32,222 bases of DNA from an uncultured Collinsella sp. (GCA_902470905.1 CABRIC010000018.1:1-32222); one strand, 5' to 3'. Shown: positions 15,375 to 22,443, counted from the first letter of the stretch. Program-made: numbers and translations. Notes: generated by a model not told the origin, from the sequence alone.

Positions 15375-16169
15375 TTAGTCTTCGTCGTCTTCGAGCGGAT
15401 CGTAGTCGGAATCGACACCGGCGGCTGCATGGGAACCGTTGAACTTGAAGCCCATGAAGACGACAGCCAGGCACACACCGATCAGAGCGACCGCGATGAC
15501 GGACAGGTTGAGGTAAGCGGCGAGCAGGAAACCGATGAACAGGAACGGAGTCATACCCTTCTTGATCATCATGGTGAGCAGCAGGGCCAAGCCGTAGGCG
15601 GTCATGATCTTGGTCGAAACGTTAAGACCAGTGGACAGCCACTCGGGAACCATGTTGACGATGGCCTGAACCAGGTCGGTGCCAACAAAGACGGCGAGGA
15701 AGATCGGCAGGAAGTACATGACGGCGTACAGACCGGAGCCGGCGCAGATGTGCATGCGGTAGGCGGTCTTGAACTTTCCGTTATCGATCGCGCTATCTGC
15801 CACATGGGTAAGGGCGGCGATGATGGAACGGAACACGATGCCGAGGAGCTGACCCAGGACGGCGACCGGGATGGCGATCGTCATGGCGGTCTCGGCGGAA
15901 GCATCGGTCAGGCACGCAAAGGCAGCGGCCACGATGCCGCCCAGGACCATATCGGGCGGAACGGCGGCGCCGACCTGCACCAGGCCCATGGACACGAGCT
16001 CGACGGCGGCACCGACGGCAAGGCCGGTGGGCACATCGCCCAGCAGCAGACCGACGAGCGTAGCGCCAACGAGGGGCTGCTCGAAGTTAAGACGACCGAG
16101 CAGGCGGGAGTCCCACATGCAGAACACGCCGACGAGGCCGACGAGCACCGCACTGATGAACGTATTCAT
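15375..16169 (-). CDS. PTS mannose-family transporter, IIC component
   Basis: 264 residues, almost wholly hydrophobic with about eight to ten membrane segments. It is the substrate-selecting membrane subunit. The N-terminal pattern QPLVGATLVGLLLGDVPTGL and the stretch VELVSMGLVQVGAAVPPD are typical of mannose/sorbose-type IIC. The last 20 residues are an acidic cytoplasmic tail ending DPLEDDED. AAAGGAG precedes the ATG. It lies 36 bp after IIAB and 13 bp before IID in one transcript. Substrate is not readable from sequence; the deglycase downstream suggests an Amadori compound. Confidence 0.93.
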   Translation of the reverse strand: MNTFISAVLVGLVGVFCMWDSRLLGRLNFEQPLVGATLVGLLLGDVPTGLAVGAAVELVSMGLVQVGAAVPPDMVLGGIVAAAFACLTDASAETAMTIAIPVAVLGQLLGIVFRSIIAALTHVADSAIDNGKFKTAYRMHICAGSGLYAVMYFLPIFLAVFVGTDLVQAIVNMVPEWLSTGLNVSTKIMTAYGLALLLTMMIKKGMTPFLFIGFLLAAYLNLSVIAVALIGVCLAVVFMGFKFNGSHAAAGVDSDYDPLEDDED

Positions 16170-16205
16170 ACCCTTCTCCTTTCAGTCAGGCAAAAGCCTG
16201 GTTGA

Positions 16206-17129
16206 TTACAGCTTGGCGTCGATGTCGACGCTCTGATACGTAGGGGTCTGCTGGACGTAGAGCTTGATGCCCATGTCGAGCAGCTGGTTGACGTCGGCCT
16301 TCTGGGTGGCGTCGAGGAAGACGGAGCTGTCCTTGCCGCCGACCTGATCGGCACCGTCGTGGTTGGCGGTGGCGCCCAGATTGATGGCGTCGAGCTTGTA
16401 GCCCTGGCAGAACTGCAACATCTCGGCAGTGTTGCCAAAGACGAACATGACGCGCTCGCCGAGGGTGTTGAGCTTGTCCATCTTGGCGAGGGCACGCTCG
16501 ACGGTGAAGACGTTCAGGCGCACGCCCTGGGGCTTGGCCAGCTTAAGAGCGCCCTTCTTGATGTCATCGTTGGCGGCAGCGTTGTCGACGACGATGATGC
16601 GCTCGGCCTGAACCTTGGTGGTCCAGGTAAAGACGACCTGGCCGTGCAGCAGACGGTAGTCAAGACGTGCGAGGACGATCTTGGCGGGACCGGAGCTGTG
16701 ACGGGACGCCTTGGCCTTCTTGGCGGGAGCCGCGGCAGCCTCGACCGGTGCGTTGGGGTTGGTCAGGCCGGTGCGGGCCTCGTTGATGAGGGCCGCGAGC
16801 TCGGCGCCCTTGACGGGGACGGGGCTCATAGCGAGCGTCAGTGCCAACGGGATGTTGAAACCGCTGACAACCGTGAACTTCGTGCCGTTCTTGGAAAGCT
16901 CGACCATGTTGTTGTTGACCGAGCTGCCGAGCATATCGGTCAGCACATAGACGGTGTCGCCCGCGTTGAACGTGGCGATCATAGCCTCAACCTTATTGGT
17001 GATGGGCTCCTTGTCGTCACGAGCAAGCGACACGACGTGGACGTTCGACACGTCGCCGAGAACCATCTCGAGCGTGTCTTTGGCGCCTGCGGCCAGGCCG
17101 CCATGAGATGCGAGAATGATCTGATTCAT
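16206..17129 (-). CDS. PTS mannose-family fused IIAB component
   Basis: 307 residues. It relays phosphate from HPr to the incoming sugar. The IIA domain (about 1-125) has the phosphorylated His9 in ILASHGG. An Ala/Lys/Pro-rich linker covers about 123-148. The IIB domain (about 150-307) has the second phosphohistidine His162 in RLDYRLLHGQV. It is the first gene of the IIAB-IIC-IID-deglycase operon and is preceded by AAAGGAGGAGG and a TATAAT box 26 bp before the ATG. The IIAB fusion is of the E. coli ManX type, whereas the Salmonella gfr transporter has separate IIA and IIB. Confidence 0.95.
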   Translation of the reverse strand: MNQIILASHGGLAAGAKDTLEMVLGDVSNVHVVSLARDDKEPITNKVEAMIATFNAGDTVYVLTDMLGSSVNNNMVELSKNGTKFTVVSGFNIPLALTLAMSPVPVKGAELAALINEARTGLTNPNAPVEAAAAPAKKAKASRHSSGPAKIVLARLDYRLLHGQVVFTWTTKVQAERIIVVDNAAANDDIKKGALKLAKPQGVRLNVFTVERALAKMDKLNTLGERVMFVFGNTAEMLQFCQGYKLDAINLGATANHDGADQVGGKDSSVFLDATQKADVNQLLDMGIKLYVQQTPTYQSVDIDAKL

Positions 17130-17155
17130 CTTGCCTCCTCCTTTTCGTTATGGTC

Positions 17156-17175
17156 ATTATAACGTCTTATACGTT
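17156..17175 (-). promoter_or_regulatory. PTS operon promoter -10 with overlapping operator
   Basis: A perfect TATAAT (minus strand, 17156-17161) is joined directly to the palindrome AACGTCTTATACGTT (17161-17175), which has arms AACGT and ACGTT. The operator would fill the promoter spacer. The -35 is poor (AATATA at 17-bp spacing), which suggests that an activator is needed. The ACGT-N5-ACGT pattern is the same as upstream of gntR2. Confidence 0.6.
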
Positions 17176-17199
17176 GCCTATATTGCTAATTAGTATAAA

Positions 17200-17234
17200 G
17201 ACCGTTCGCGGGTGAAAATCGACCGTTGACGGGT
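17200..17234. promoter_or_regulatory. Twin direct repeats upstream of the PTS promoter
   Basis: GACCGTTCGCGGGT (17200-17213) and GACCGTTGACGGGT (17221-17234) match at 12 of 14 positions and start 21 bp apart, two helical turns. Each contains a small CCG..CGG dyad. They lie about 50-85 bp upstream of the expected start site, where activators bind. Confidence 0.45.
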
Positions 17235-17312
17235 TTAACGTACTTGAAACGTTGGGGCCGGGTAGGCCGGCGCCGGCTGGATAACCCCAGGTCAGACCCT
17301 GCGCGCAATCCT

Positions 17313-18395
17313 CTATCGCACGAAGTACCAGGGGCTTTCCTGCACGGTGGGTTCCAACGCGATGCCGGTGCGTTCCTTAAACAAATCCATGTCCTGAGAT
17401 TTTTCGGTCCACCACGCGTTGGGCTTAAAGGTCATGCTCTCAATGACATGACCGACAAACATACTGTTGCGCAGCTTGGAGAAGTCGGTGTTCATGATCA
17501 GGATGGACGCGAGCACCAGCACGATGCCCAGGACCTTGATCGCGCCGGCGGGCTCGGCATAGACACCAATGCCCACCAGTACGGTGACGACCGTCTCGAA
17601 AGACATTACGACGGGAACTTTCGATGTCTCGAGCCCCATGGACAGGCCCTGCATATATAAGATGTAGGCCACGGCTGTGGGGATGAGTCCAAAGCCAAGG
17701 AACAGCAGCAGCAGCTGTGGCGACATTGCCGCGGCGACATCCGGCCACGGAGCCGCGATAGCCGCCATAACCGCACCGCCAAAAACAAAGCCCCAAAACG
17801 TGACAGCCAGCGGGTGGACCGTCTTGGTTGCTATCCGGCTAAACACCGCGAGCGACGCACCACAAAGGCCTGCAATCACGCCCGATGTGACGCCCCAAAC
17901 CGAAAAATGGAAACCGGAAAGGTCGCCATTGGTCACTGCAAGCACGCAGCCAACGATGTTAAAGACAATGGCAACGAGCTTGTTGGGGGTCACGTCCTCG
18001 CGATAAAGCACGCGACCGAGCATGACGCCAAACACCGGCGAGGTGTAGAGCAGCACCGAGGCCGTGGACATGCCCACCTCGCCCATGCACTCGTAATAGC
18101 AAGTGTTGGCGGCGGCCAAACCGACGATACCGACAAGCGCACAGGGAACAAGCTCTTTAGGGCTTGCCCTGAACAGGGCAAGCGGACCCTGAGCCACGGT
18201 AGACCCCTCACCCGGACGGCAGCCCATAAACATCAGGACCGGCGCCAAGATAAGCGCTCCGACCAACAAGCGAAAGGCAGCCATGCTCTGGGACGAAACG
18301 CCCATGGCCGAGATGCCGTTTACAAAGATTCCGATGCTGCCCCACATAAGCGCGGCGATTAGCACCAGCACATAGCCCAGATTGCTTTTCTTCAA
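17313..18395 (-). CDS. EamA/DMT-superfamily transporter with soluble C-terminal tail
   Basis: 360 residues with two EamA repeats (about ten membrane helices between residues 5 and 295; GYVLVLIAALMWGSIGIFVN is the first). Family members move metabolites, often exporting amino acids. An unusual hydrophilic tail of about 60 residues follows the last helix and ends SPWYFVR. I choose the TTG at 18393-18395 because GAGGAGG lies 5 bp upstream; a GTG at 18431 is in frame but has no ribosome site and overlaps the promoter region. The promoter carries ACGT-N5-TCGT and TATAACGACTA, close to the element at the PTS and gntR2 promoters, so it may export the amine released by deglycation. That role is inference. 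Confidence 0.85.
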   Translation of the reverse strand: MKKSNLGYVLVLIAALMWGSIGIFVNGISAMGVSSQSMAAFRLLVGALILAPVLMFMGCRPGEGSTVAQGPLALFRASPKELVPCALVGIVGLAAANTCYYECMGEVGMSTASVLLYTSPVFGVMLGRVLYREDVTPNKLVAIVFNIVGCVLAVTNGDLSGFHFSVWGVTSGVIAGLCGASLAVFSRIATKTVHPLAVTFWGFVFGGAVMAAIAAPWPDVAAAMSPQLLLLFLGFGLIPTAVAYILYMQGLSMGLETSKVPVVMSFETVVTVLVGIGVYAEPAGAIKVLGIVLVLASILIMNTDFSKLRNSMFVGHVIESMTFKPNAWWTEKSQDMDLFKERTGIALEPTVQESPWYFVR

Positions 18396-18434
18396 CGCAG
18401 CCTCCTCGGTATTGTTTCCAATATGTTTCACACT

Positions 18435-18463
18435 ACGTTATAGTCGTTATATACATTTTTCAA
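18435..18463 (-). promoter_or_regulatory. EamA gene promoter with GntR2-like operator
   Basis: On the minus strand TTGAAA (18458-18463), 15 bp, TATAAC (18437-18442). Overlapping this, ACGT (18435-18438), five bases, TCGT (18444-18447), plus GTATATAACG, ten bases also present upstream of gntR2. Spacing is shorter than ideal, so the promoter call is tentative. Confidence 0.45.
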
Positions 18464-18507
18464 GACACAAATCGCCAAACGGAAAAATCCGCTTCCCCAC
18501 ATACTCA

Positions 18508-18600
18508 TTGGGTAGTCATTGGGGACGTACTTAAATGACTAGTCGTTGGGGACGTTCCTGAATGACTAGTCATTTAAGAACGTCACCAACGACTACCCAA
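18508..18600. repeat. 93-bp palindrome made of three abutting 27-bp GGGGACGT units
   Basis: Units lie exactly end to end at 18514-18540 (forward), 18541-18567 (forward) and 18568-18594 (reverse). Each starts AGTC, ends AATGACT in its own orientation, and has a GACGT core. Units 1 and 3 extend into 37-nt arms (18508-18544 with 18564-18600) differing at three positions. A partial GGAACGTCCCCAA follows at about 18615-18627. Confidence 0.8.
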
Positions 18601-18643
18601 CTGCCGGCAGAAAAGGAACGTCCCCAAGCGCTGCCATGAATTC

Positions 18644-18710
18644 AGTTGCGGTGAAATAGTTCCTGAATAGAGGCTTCAGACCCCCAAACAGGAACTATTC
18701 CACCGCAACT
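18644..18710. repeat. 22-bp inverted repeat between deglycase 3 and the EamA promoter
   Basis: Arms 18644-18665 (AGTTGCGGTGAAATAGTTCC plus TG) and 18689-18710 match with a single mismatch around a 23-base loop. It is 35 bp beyond the deglycase 3 stop codon and could serve as its terminator, although no T run follows. Confidence 0.6.
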
Positions 18711-18745
18711 TATGAGGACATCGAGCTGTTAGGCCGCTCTATCCC

Positions 18746-19738
18746 CTAGTAGTCCAGCTTCCACATGTAGCGGCGCGTCATGTAGTCCTTGTGGGTGACG
18801 GCAGAGAGCGCACGCATATACACGTTGTTGAGGATCGGGGCAAAGATCAGGTGGTTGAAGTACTCGCTCACGCTGTCCTTGATGTCGTTGAGGCCGAGCT
18901 CCTTGGCGTCGAGCTGATAGACGCGCTCGCCACCGTACTGGTTGACAAAGCGGATGCCGCGCTCGTCGTTGCAGCGGCTGCGGCCGACGCTGATGAGCTG
19001 GAACAGCGAGGTGCGCTTGTCCAGGATCTCGAAGGGGCCGTGGAAGAAGTCGCAGGTGTTGATGGTGCAAGAGTCGATCTGCAGCATCTCCTGCACGTTG
19101 CAGATGCTAAAGACGTAGGCGGCACCAAAGAGCGGGCCCTGAGCCATCACGTTGATGCAGGGCTTGTCGGCGTTCTGCTCGGCCCACTTGGCAGCGAGCG
19201 GACGGGCGTACTCGACGGCCTTGCGATAGATGGGGTCGACCAAGTCGAACGCGGCCATAGCGGTCTCGTACTCGGCATAGCCCTCGGTCTGCTGCGTGAG
19301 CTCCATTGCGATCATGGTCACGACGGCGGAGTTGGTGCGGCCCATGCAGGACTCGTCGACGGCCAGGCTGTCGTACTGGATCTTGTAGTCGCAAACCTCG
19401 GTGAGACCGGACTCGTCAACATAGATGGCGATGGTGCTGGCGCCGTGGTCCTTGGCGACCTGGGCGGCGACGATGGTCTCCTTGGTGCCGCGCATGGACA
19501 CGACGACGGCCAGGGTGTTCTCGTTGACATAGGCAGGCGTGGCGTGCACGAACTCGTTGCTGGTGTAGCTGGAGCTCACGACCTGCGTGGCCTCGTGCTC
19601 CATAAAATACTGGGCAGGATAGTTGCCGCCGTTGGATCCGCCGGCGCCGATCCACACGACGCGCTTGATGCCGCCCTTGTCTGCCTTGTCAGCCAAAACC
19701 TGGGAGACGACATCCTTAACCTGTTCCTGAGTAGTCAT
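18746..19738 (-). CDS. SIS-domain sugar-phosphate deglycase 3 (FrlB-like)
   Basis: 330 residues with two SIS domains. Glu217 and His233 keep the 16-residue catalytic spacing, and the C-terminus RRYMWKLDY is FrlB-like. It is the most divergent of the three: the phosphosugar loop is SMRGTKET (about 81-88), lacking the usual Ser-x-Ser-Gly, and the active-site stretch is NTCDFFHGPFE, with Cys-Asp replacing the Gly-Glu of the other two. It probably acts on a different conjugate from deglycases 1 and 2. It is transcribed divergently from gntR3, and the 205-bp region between them carries three copies of a GCATACAA element. No transporter is adjacent. Confidence 0.85.
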   Translation of the reverse strand: MTTQEQVKDVVSQVLADKADKGGIKRVVWIGAGGSNGGNYPAQYFMEHEATQVVSSSYTSNEFVHATPAYVNENTLAVVVSMRGTKETIVAAQVAKDHGASTIAIYVDESGLTEVCDYKIQYDSLAVDESCMGRTNSAVVTMIAMELTQQTEGYAEYETAMAAFDLVDPIYRKAVEYARPLAAKWAEQNADKPCINVMAQGPLFGAAYVFSICNVQEMLQIDSCTINTCDFFHGPFEILDKRTSLFQLISVGRSRCNDERGIRFVNQYGGERVYQLDAKELGLNDIKDSVSEYFNHLIFAPILNNVYMRALSAVTHKDYMTRRYMWKLDY

Positions 19739-19776
19739 CGCGCATCAGCCTTTCTTCTCGTTTGATGCTCTTGATG

Positions 19777-19931
19777 GCATACAAGTTACATACATGTTTT
19801 GGTTATGTCGACTAGTTGTATGCTATATTTGACTTAGATATTTTGCCGCTGTGGTTTTCGATTACTCGTTACCAGCTGTTTTATTGTTGTGTTGAATACA
19901 TGCTTGCTTAGTTAAGCATACAAGTTAGATA
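19777..19931. promoter_or_regulatory. Three operator-like elements in the deglycase 3/gntR3 divergent region
   Basis: GCATACAAGTTACATA begins at 19777, GCATACAAGTTAGATA spans 19916-19931, and an inverted variant TAGTTGTATGC lies at 19813-19823. The two direct copies agree at 15 of 16 bases. The surroundings are markedly AT-rich. This arrangement fits GntR3 controlling both divergent promoters. The -10 and -35 boxes are not clear enough to call. Confidence 0.6.
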
Positions 19932-19943
19932 TAGGTTGGCAAT

Positions 19944-20666
19944 ATGAGCGTCTCATCTAAAAAGAAACTGAGCCAATACGAACGCTTGGCGGGTACGCTT
20001 CGCGACCGCATCGCCGCCGGCATCTACGCACGCGGAGACAAGCTGCCGTCCGAGATGGAACTCATGGACGAATCGGGCCTGTCGCGCAGCACCGTGCGCC
20101 ACGCCCTTAAGGTGCTCGTTGATGAGGGCCTGGTGCGCACCGAGCGCGGGCGTGGCGCCTTTGTGGCCGACACGCCCGCGCTCCACGAGAACAACCTGGT
20201 GTTTTCGAGCTATACCAAGCAGGTCGAAGGCCAGGGCATGAAGCCCACCACGCGCACCGTGGACTCGGGCTTTGCCAAGGCGGCCGGCAGCATAGCCAAG
20301 TTCTTTGACGCCGCCGTGGGCAGCAAACTCGTCAAACTTGTCCGCCTGCGCTACCTGGACGACGCGCCGCTGTGCTTGGAGACCACCTACCTGCCGCCAA
20401 GCTTCGAGACGCTCATCGATCGCGATATCAACGGTTCGCTCTACGCCACGCTGCGCCAGGAATTCCATCGCGCACCGGCACAGGGGCACAAGACCTTTGA
20501 GGTGTGCTATGCCTCGCAAAACGAGGCGTTTTTGCTCAACGTTGAGCGCGGGCAGGCGTTGATCCTAATCACCGACTACGTCTACGACACCGACGGCCGC
20601 CCGCTCCACGTCTCCAAGCGCATCCAACGCACCGACCGCGCCAAATACACCGAGCCCATCGGCTAA
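19944..20666 (+). CDS. GntR-family (HutC/UTRA) transcriptional regulator 3
   Basis: 240 residues. Winged helix at about residues 10-78 (LPSEMELMDESGLSRSTVRH and wing ERGRGAFVAD) and a UTRA domain from about 90 (SGFAKAAGSIAKFF.., C-terminal HVSKRIQRTDRAKY). It is divergent from deglycase 3, a classic arrangement for a local regulator. It is less like GntR1 and GntR2, which share SRYV ends that it lacks. The upstream region has three GCATACAA elements, one ending only 12 bp before the ATG, so self-repression is likely. A 41-bp repeat terminator follows the stop by 8 bp. Confidence 0.9.
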   Translation: MSVSSKKKLSQYERLAGTLRDRIAAGIYARGDKLPSEMELMDESGLSRSTVRHALKVLVDEGLVRTERGRGAFVADTPALHENNLVFSSYTKQVEGQGMKPTTRTVDSGFAKAAGSIAKFFDAAVGSKLVKLVRLRYLDDAPLCLETTYLPPSFETLIDRDINGSLYATLRQEFHRAPAQGHKTFEVCYASQNEAFLLNVERGQALILITDYVYDTDGRPLHVSKRIQRTDRAKYTEPIG

Positions 20667-20674
20667 CCAACACC

Positions 20675-20715
20675 AAAACCACCACAATGGGGACAGGCAC
20701 CTTTGTGGTGGTTTT
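20675..20715 (+). terminator. Terminator of gntR3, a 41-bp dispersed repeat; overlaps the acetyltransferase stop
   Basis: Arms AAAACCACCACAA and TTGTGGTGGTTTT surround GGGGACAGGCACC and end in TTTT. It is 40/41 identical to the minus strand of 12586-12626. The distal arm overlaps the TAA of the convergent acetyltransferase gene (20714-20716). Confidence 0.8.
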
Positions 20716-21295
20716 AGGCGAGGAGGTCGGGGAACCAGGTTGGTTTGGGTTGGTTGGGTGTGCGCTCGGCCAGGACCAGCTCCATCCAGCACATGTCGTA
20801 CCAGCGGCCAAACTTTTGGGCGCAGCGGTCGAAGGTGCCCACCAGGCGATATCCCATATGGGCATGGAAATCCTGGCTGTTGTGCGTCAGGTACTCGTCG
20901 TCCTTGTCGTGCGGCACGGCGATGAGGGCGCACATGTTGGTGATGCCCATCGCGACCAGGCATTGCTTGAGCGCATCGTGCAGATTGCGGCCCAGCCCGC
21001 CGTGGCGTACATCGCGCGCCAGGTAGATCGATGTCTCGACCGACCAGTCGTATGCCTCGCGGCTGTTGAGCGCGCTCACATAGGCATAGCCCACTGGGCG
21101 CCCGTCCAGCTCCATCACCAAATACGGATAGCGCTTGAGCGTACGCTCGATGCGCCCGGCAAACTCCTCAACGCTCGGCACCTCGTATTCGCAGGTAATC
21201 GCCGTCTGGCGCACATACGGCTCATAGATGGCAAGCAACGCCGGTGCGTCTTCGGGCGTCGCCAGGCGGATCGTTGGCTCGGACATCTCGGTCAT
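20714..21295 (-). CDS. GNAT-family N-acetyltransferase (phosphinothricin acetyltransferase-like)
   Basis: 193 residues. It should transfer acetyl from acetyl-CoA to an amino group. The N-terminal IRLATPEDAPALLAIYEPYV and the TAITCEYEVPSVEEF block are those of the PAT/bar subfamily. The acetyl-CoA loop is seen as RDVRHGGLGRNLHDAL (about residues 95-110), a slightly altered Q/RxxGxG/A. Natural substrates of such chromosomal enzymes are usually unknown; methionine sulfoximine-type compounds are one possibility. Start at 21295 chosen because GAAGGG lies 4-5 bp upstream; the ATG at 21319 lacks one. It converges on gntR3 and its stop overlaps that gene's terminator. Confidence 0.85.
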   Translation of the reverse strand: MTEMSEPTIRLATPEDAPALLAIYEPYVRQTAITCEYEVPSVEEFAGRIERTLKRYPYLVMELDGRPVGYAYVSALNSREAYDWSVETSIYLARDVRHGGLGRNLHDALKQCLVAMGITNMCALIAVPHDKDDEYLTHNSQDFHAHMGYRLVGTFDRCAQKFGRWYDMCWMELVLAERTPNQPKPTWFPDLLA

Positions 21296-21311
21296 ACAAC
21301 CCTTCTCCCTC

Positions 21312-21354
21312 AAAAACAAAGGCCGCCTTGCGCCAAACCCAGCGCAAGGCGGCC
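21312..21354 (-). terminator. Terminator of the threonine aldolase-like gene
   Basis: On the minus strand perfect 13-bp arms GGCCGCCTTGCGC and GCGCAAGGCGGCC with an 8-base loop are followed by TTTGTTTTTG. It lies 18 bp after the stop codon and just ahead of the acetyltransferase ribosome site, so the two genes are probably separate transcripts. Confidence 0.85.
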
Positions 21355-21372
21355 CCTCGTCATTACATCAGG

Positions 21373-22398
21373 CTACAGAACCGCCGCCAACGCGTCGATA
21401 TCCTCCTGCGTCGTGGCCCAGCTGGTGCAAAAACGCACCACCGTGTGGGTATCGTCGTACTTTTCCCAGTACTCGATCGCCGCATGCTCGCGAATGCGGG
21501 CCATGTCCTCGTTGGGCAGAATCACGAACTGCTGGTTGGTCGGCGTCTCCAAGAAGAACTGGTAGCCGTGCTCGTGCAGCACGCGACGCAGCGCCTGAGC
21601 GGTCTCAATCGCCTGGCGACCAATCTCAAAATACAGGCCGTCGGTAAAGAGCGCCTCAAACTGCACGCCCGTCAGGCGGCCCTTGGCCAGCAACGCACCG
21701 TGTTGCTTAATGCGCGGAATGGGGTGCGCCGGGGCGTGCATGCCGCAAAACACCACGGCCTCGCCGCACAGAGCGCCGCACTTGGTGCCGCCGATGTAGA
21801 ACACGTCACACAGCTGCGCCAGCTCGGGCAGGGTAATGTCGCACTCATCGGCCGCCAGCGCATAGGCCAGGCGAGCACCGTCCACAAACAGCGGAATCTC
21901 GCGCTTCTGGCACACTGCGTGAATCGCCGCGAGCTCAGCCTTGGAGTACAGCGTGCCGTACTCGGTCGATAGGCTCACGTACACGGCACCCGGGAACACC
22001 GTGTGCTCGTAGCTCTCGTTTTCGTAGAACACCTGGATATAGTTCTCGAGGTCCTCGGCGTGCATCTTGCCCTCGTAGCCGGGGATGGTGAGCACCTTGT
22101 GGCCGCCGAACTCAATGGCGCCCGCCTCATGGCAGGCGACGTGGCCAGTCTCGGCAGCAACGACGCCCTCGTACGGCGCGAGCAGCATGTCGATCACCGT
22201 CGCGTTGGCCTGCGTGCCGCCCACCAGAAAAAACACGTCGGCATCGGGGGCCTGGCAGGCCTCGCGGATAAGCTGCTTGGCACGCTCGGTGTGTGCATCG
22301 GTACCGTAGCCAGGCTGCGGCTCCATGTTGGTATCGACGAGCGCCTGCAGCACTGCCGGATGTGCGCCGTGGGAATAGTCGTTGTTAAACGCGAGCAT
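21373..22398 (-). CDS. Threonine aldolase / beta-eliminating lyase family PLP enzyme
   Basis: 341 residues. A fold-type I PLP enzyme that most likely splits L-threonine or allo-threonine into glycine and acetaldehyde. The PLP lysine is Lys206 in YIGGTKCGAL, the pyridine-binding Asp173 is in FVDGAR, and the ring-stacking His is in the HVACHEAGA stretch (85-93). The early NDYSHGAHPAVLQAL is typical of the low-specificity threonine aldolases of Gram-positive bacteria. AGAGG lies 6 bp before the ATG. It is flanked by a terminator and by the PAP2 gene 45 bp upstream on the same strand, so it may be read from that promoter too. Family firm; stereospecificity unknown. Confidence 0.9.
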   Translation of the reverse strand: MLAFNNDYSHGAHPAVLQALVDTNMEPQPGYGTDAHTERAKQLIREACQAPDADVFFLVGGTQANATVIDMLLAPYEGVVAAETGHVACHEAGAIEFGGHKVLTIPGYEGKMHAEDLENYIQVFYENESYEHTVFPGAVYVSLSTEYGTLYSKAELAAIHAVCQKREIPLFVDGARLAYALAADECDITLPELAQLCDVFYIGGTKCGALCGEAVVFCGMHAPAHPIPRIKQHGALLAKGRLTGVQFEALFTDGLYFEIGRQAIETAQALRRVLHEHGYQFFLETPTNQQFVILPNEDMARIREHAAIEYWEKYDDTHTVVRFCTSWATTQEDIDALAAVL

Positions 22399-22443
22399 GG
22401 CAATCCTCTCTTACCGGGTATCGGCCAGATGATTCAAACGGAG

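Noticed and set aside
15362..15478. N-terminal extension of PTS IID by 39 residues
   Set aside because: It overlaps the IIC gene; AAGGAGG positions the start at 15361, where the family N-terminus begins.
17262..17300. GC-rich palindrome near GCCGGCGCCGGC as terminator of the EamA gene
   Set aside because: Short self-complementary GC stretch without a T run and lying some distance after the stop; not enough to call.
18508..18600. Short CRISPR-like array
   Set aside because: The three 27-bp units abut with no spacers and one is inverted, so this is a palindromic repeat cluster, not a CRISPR.
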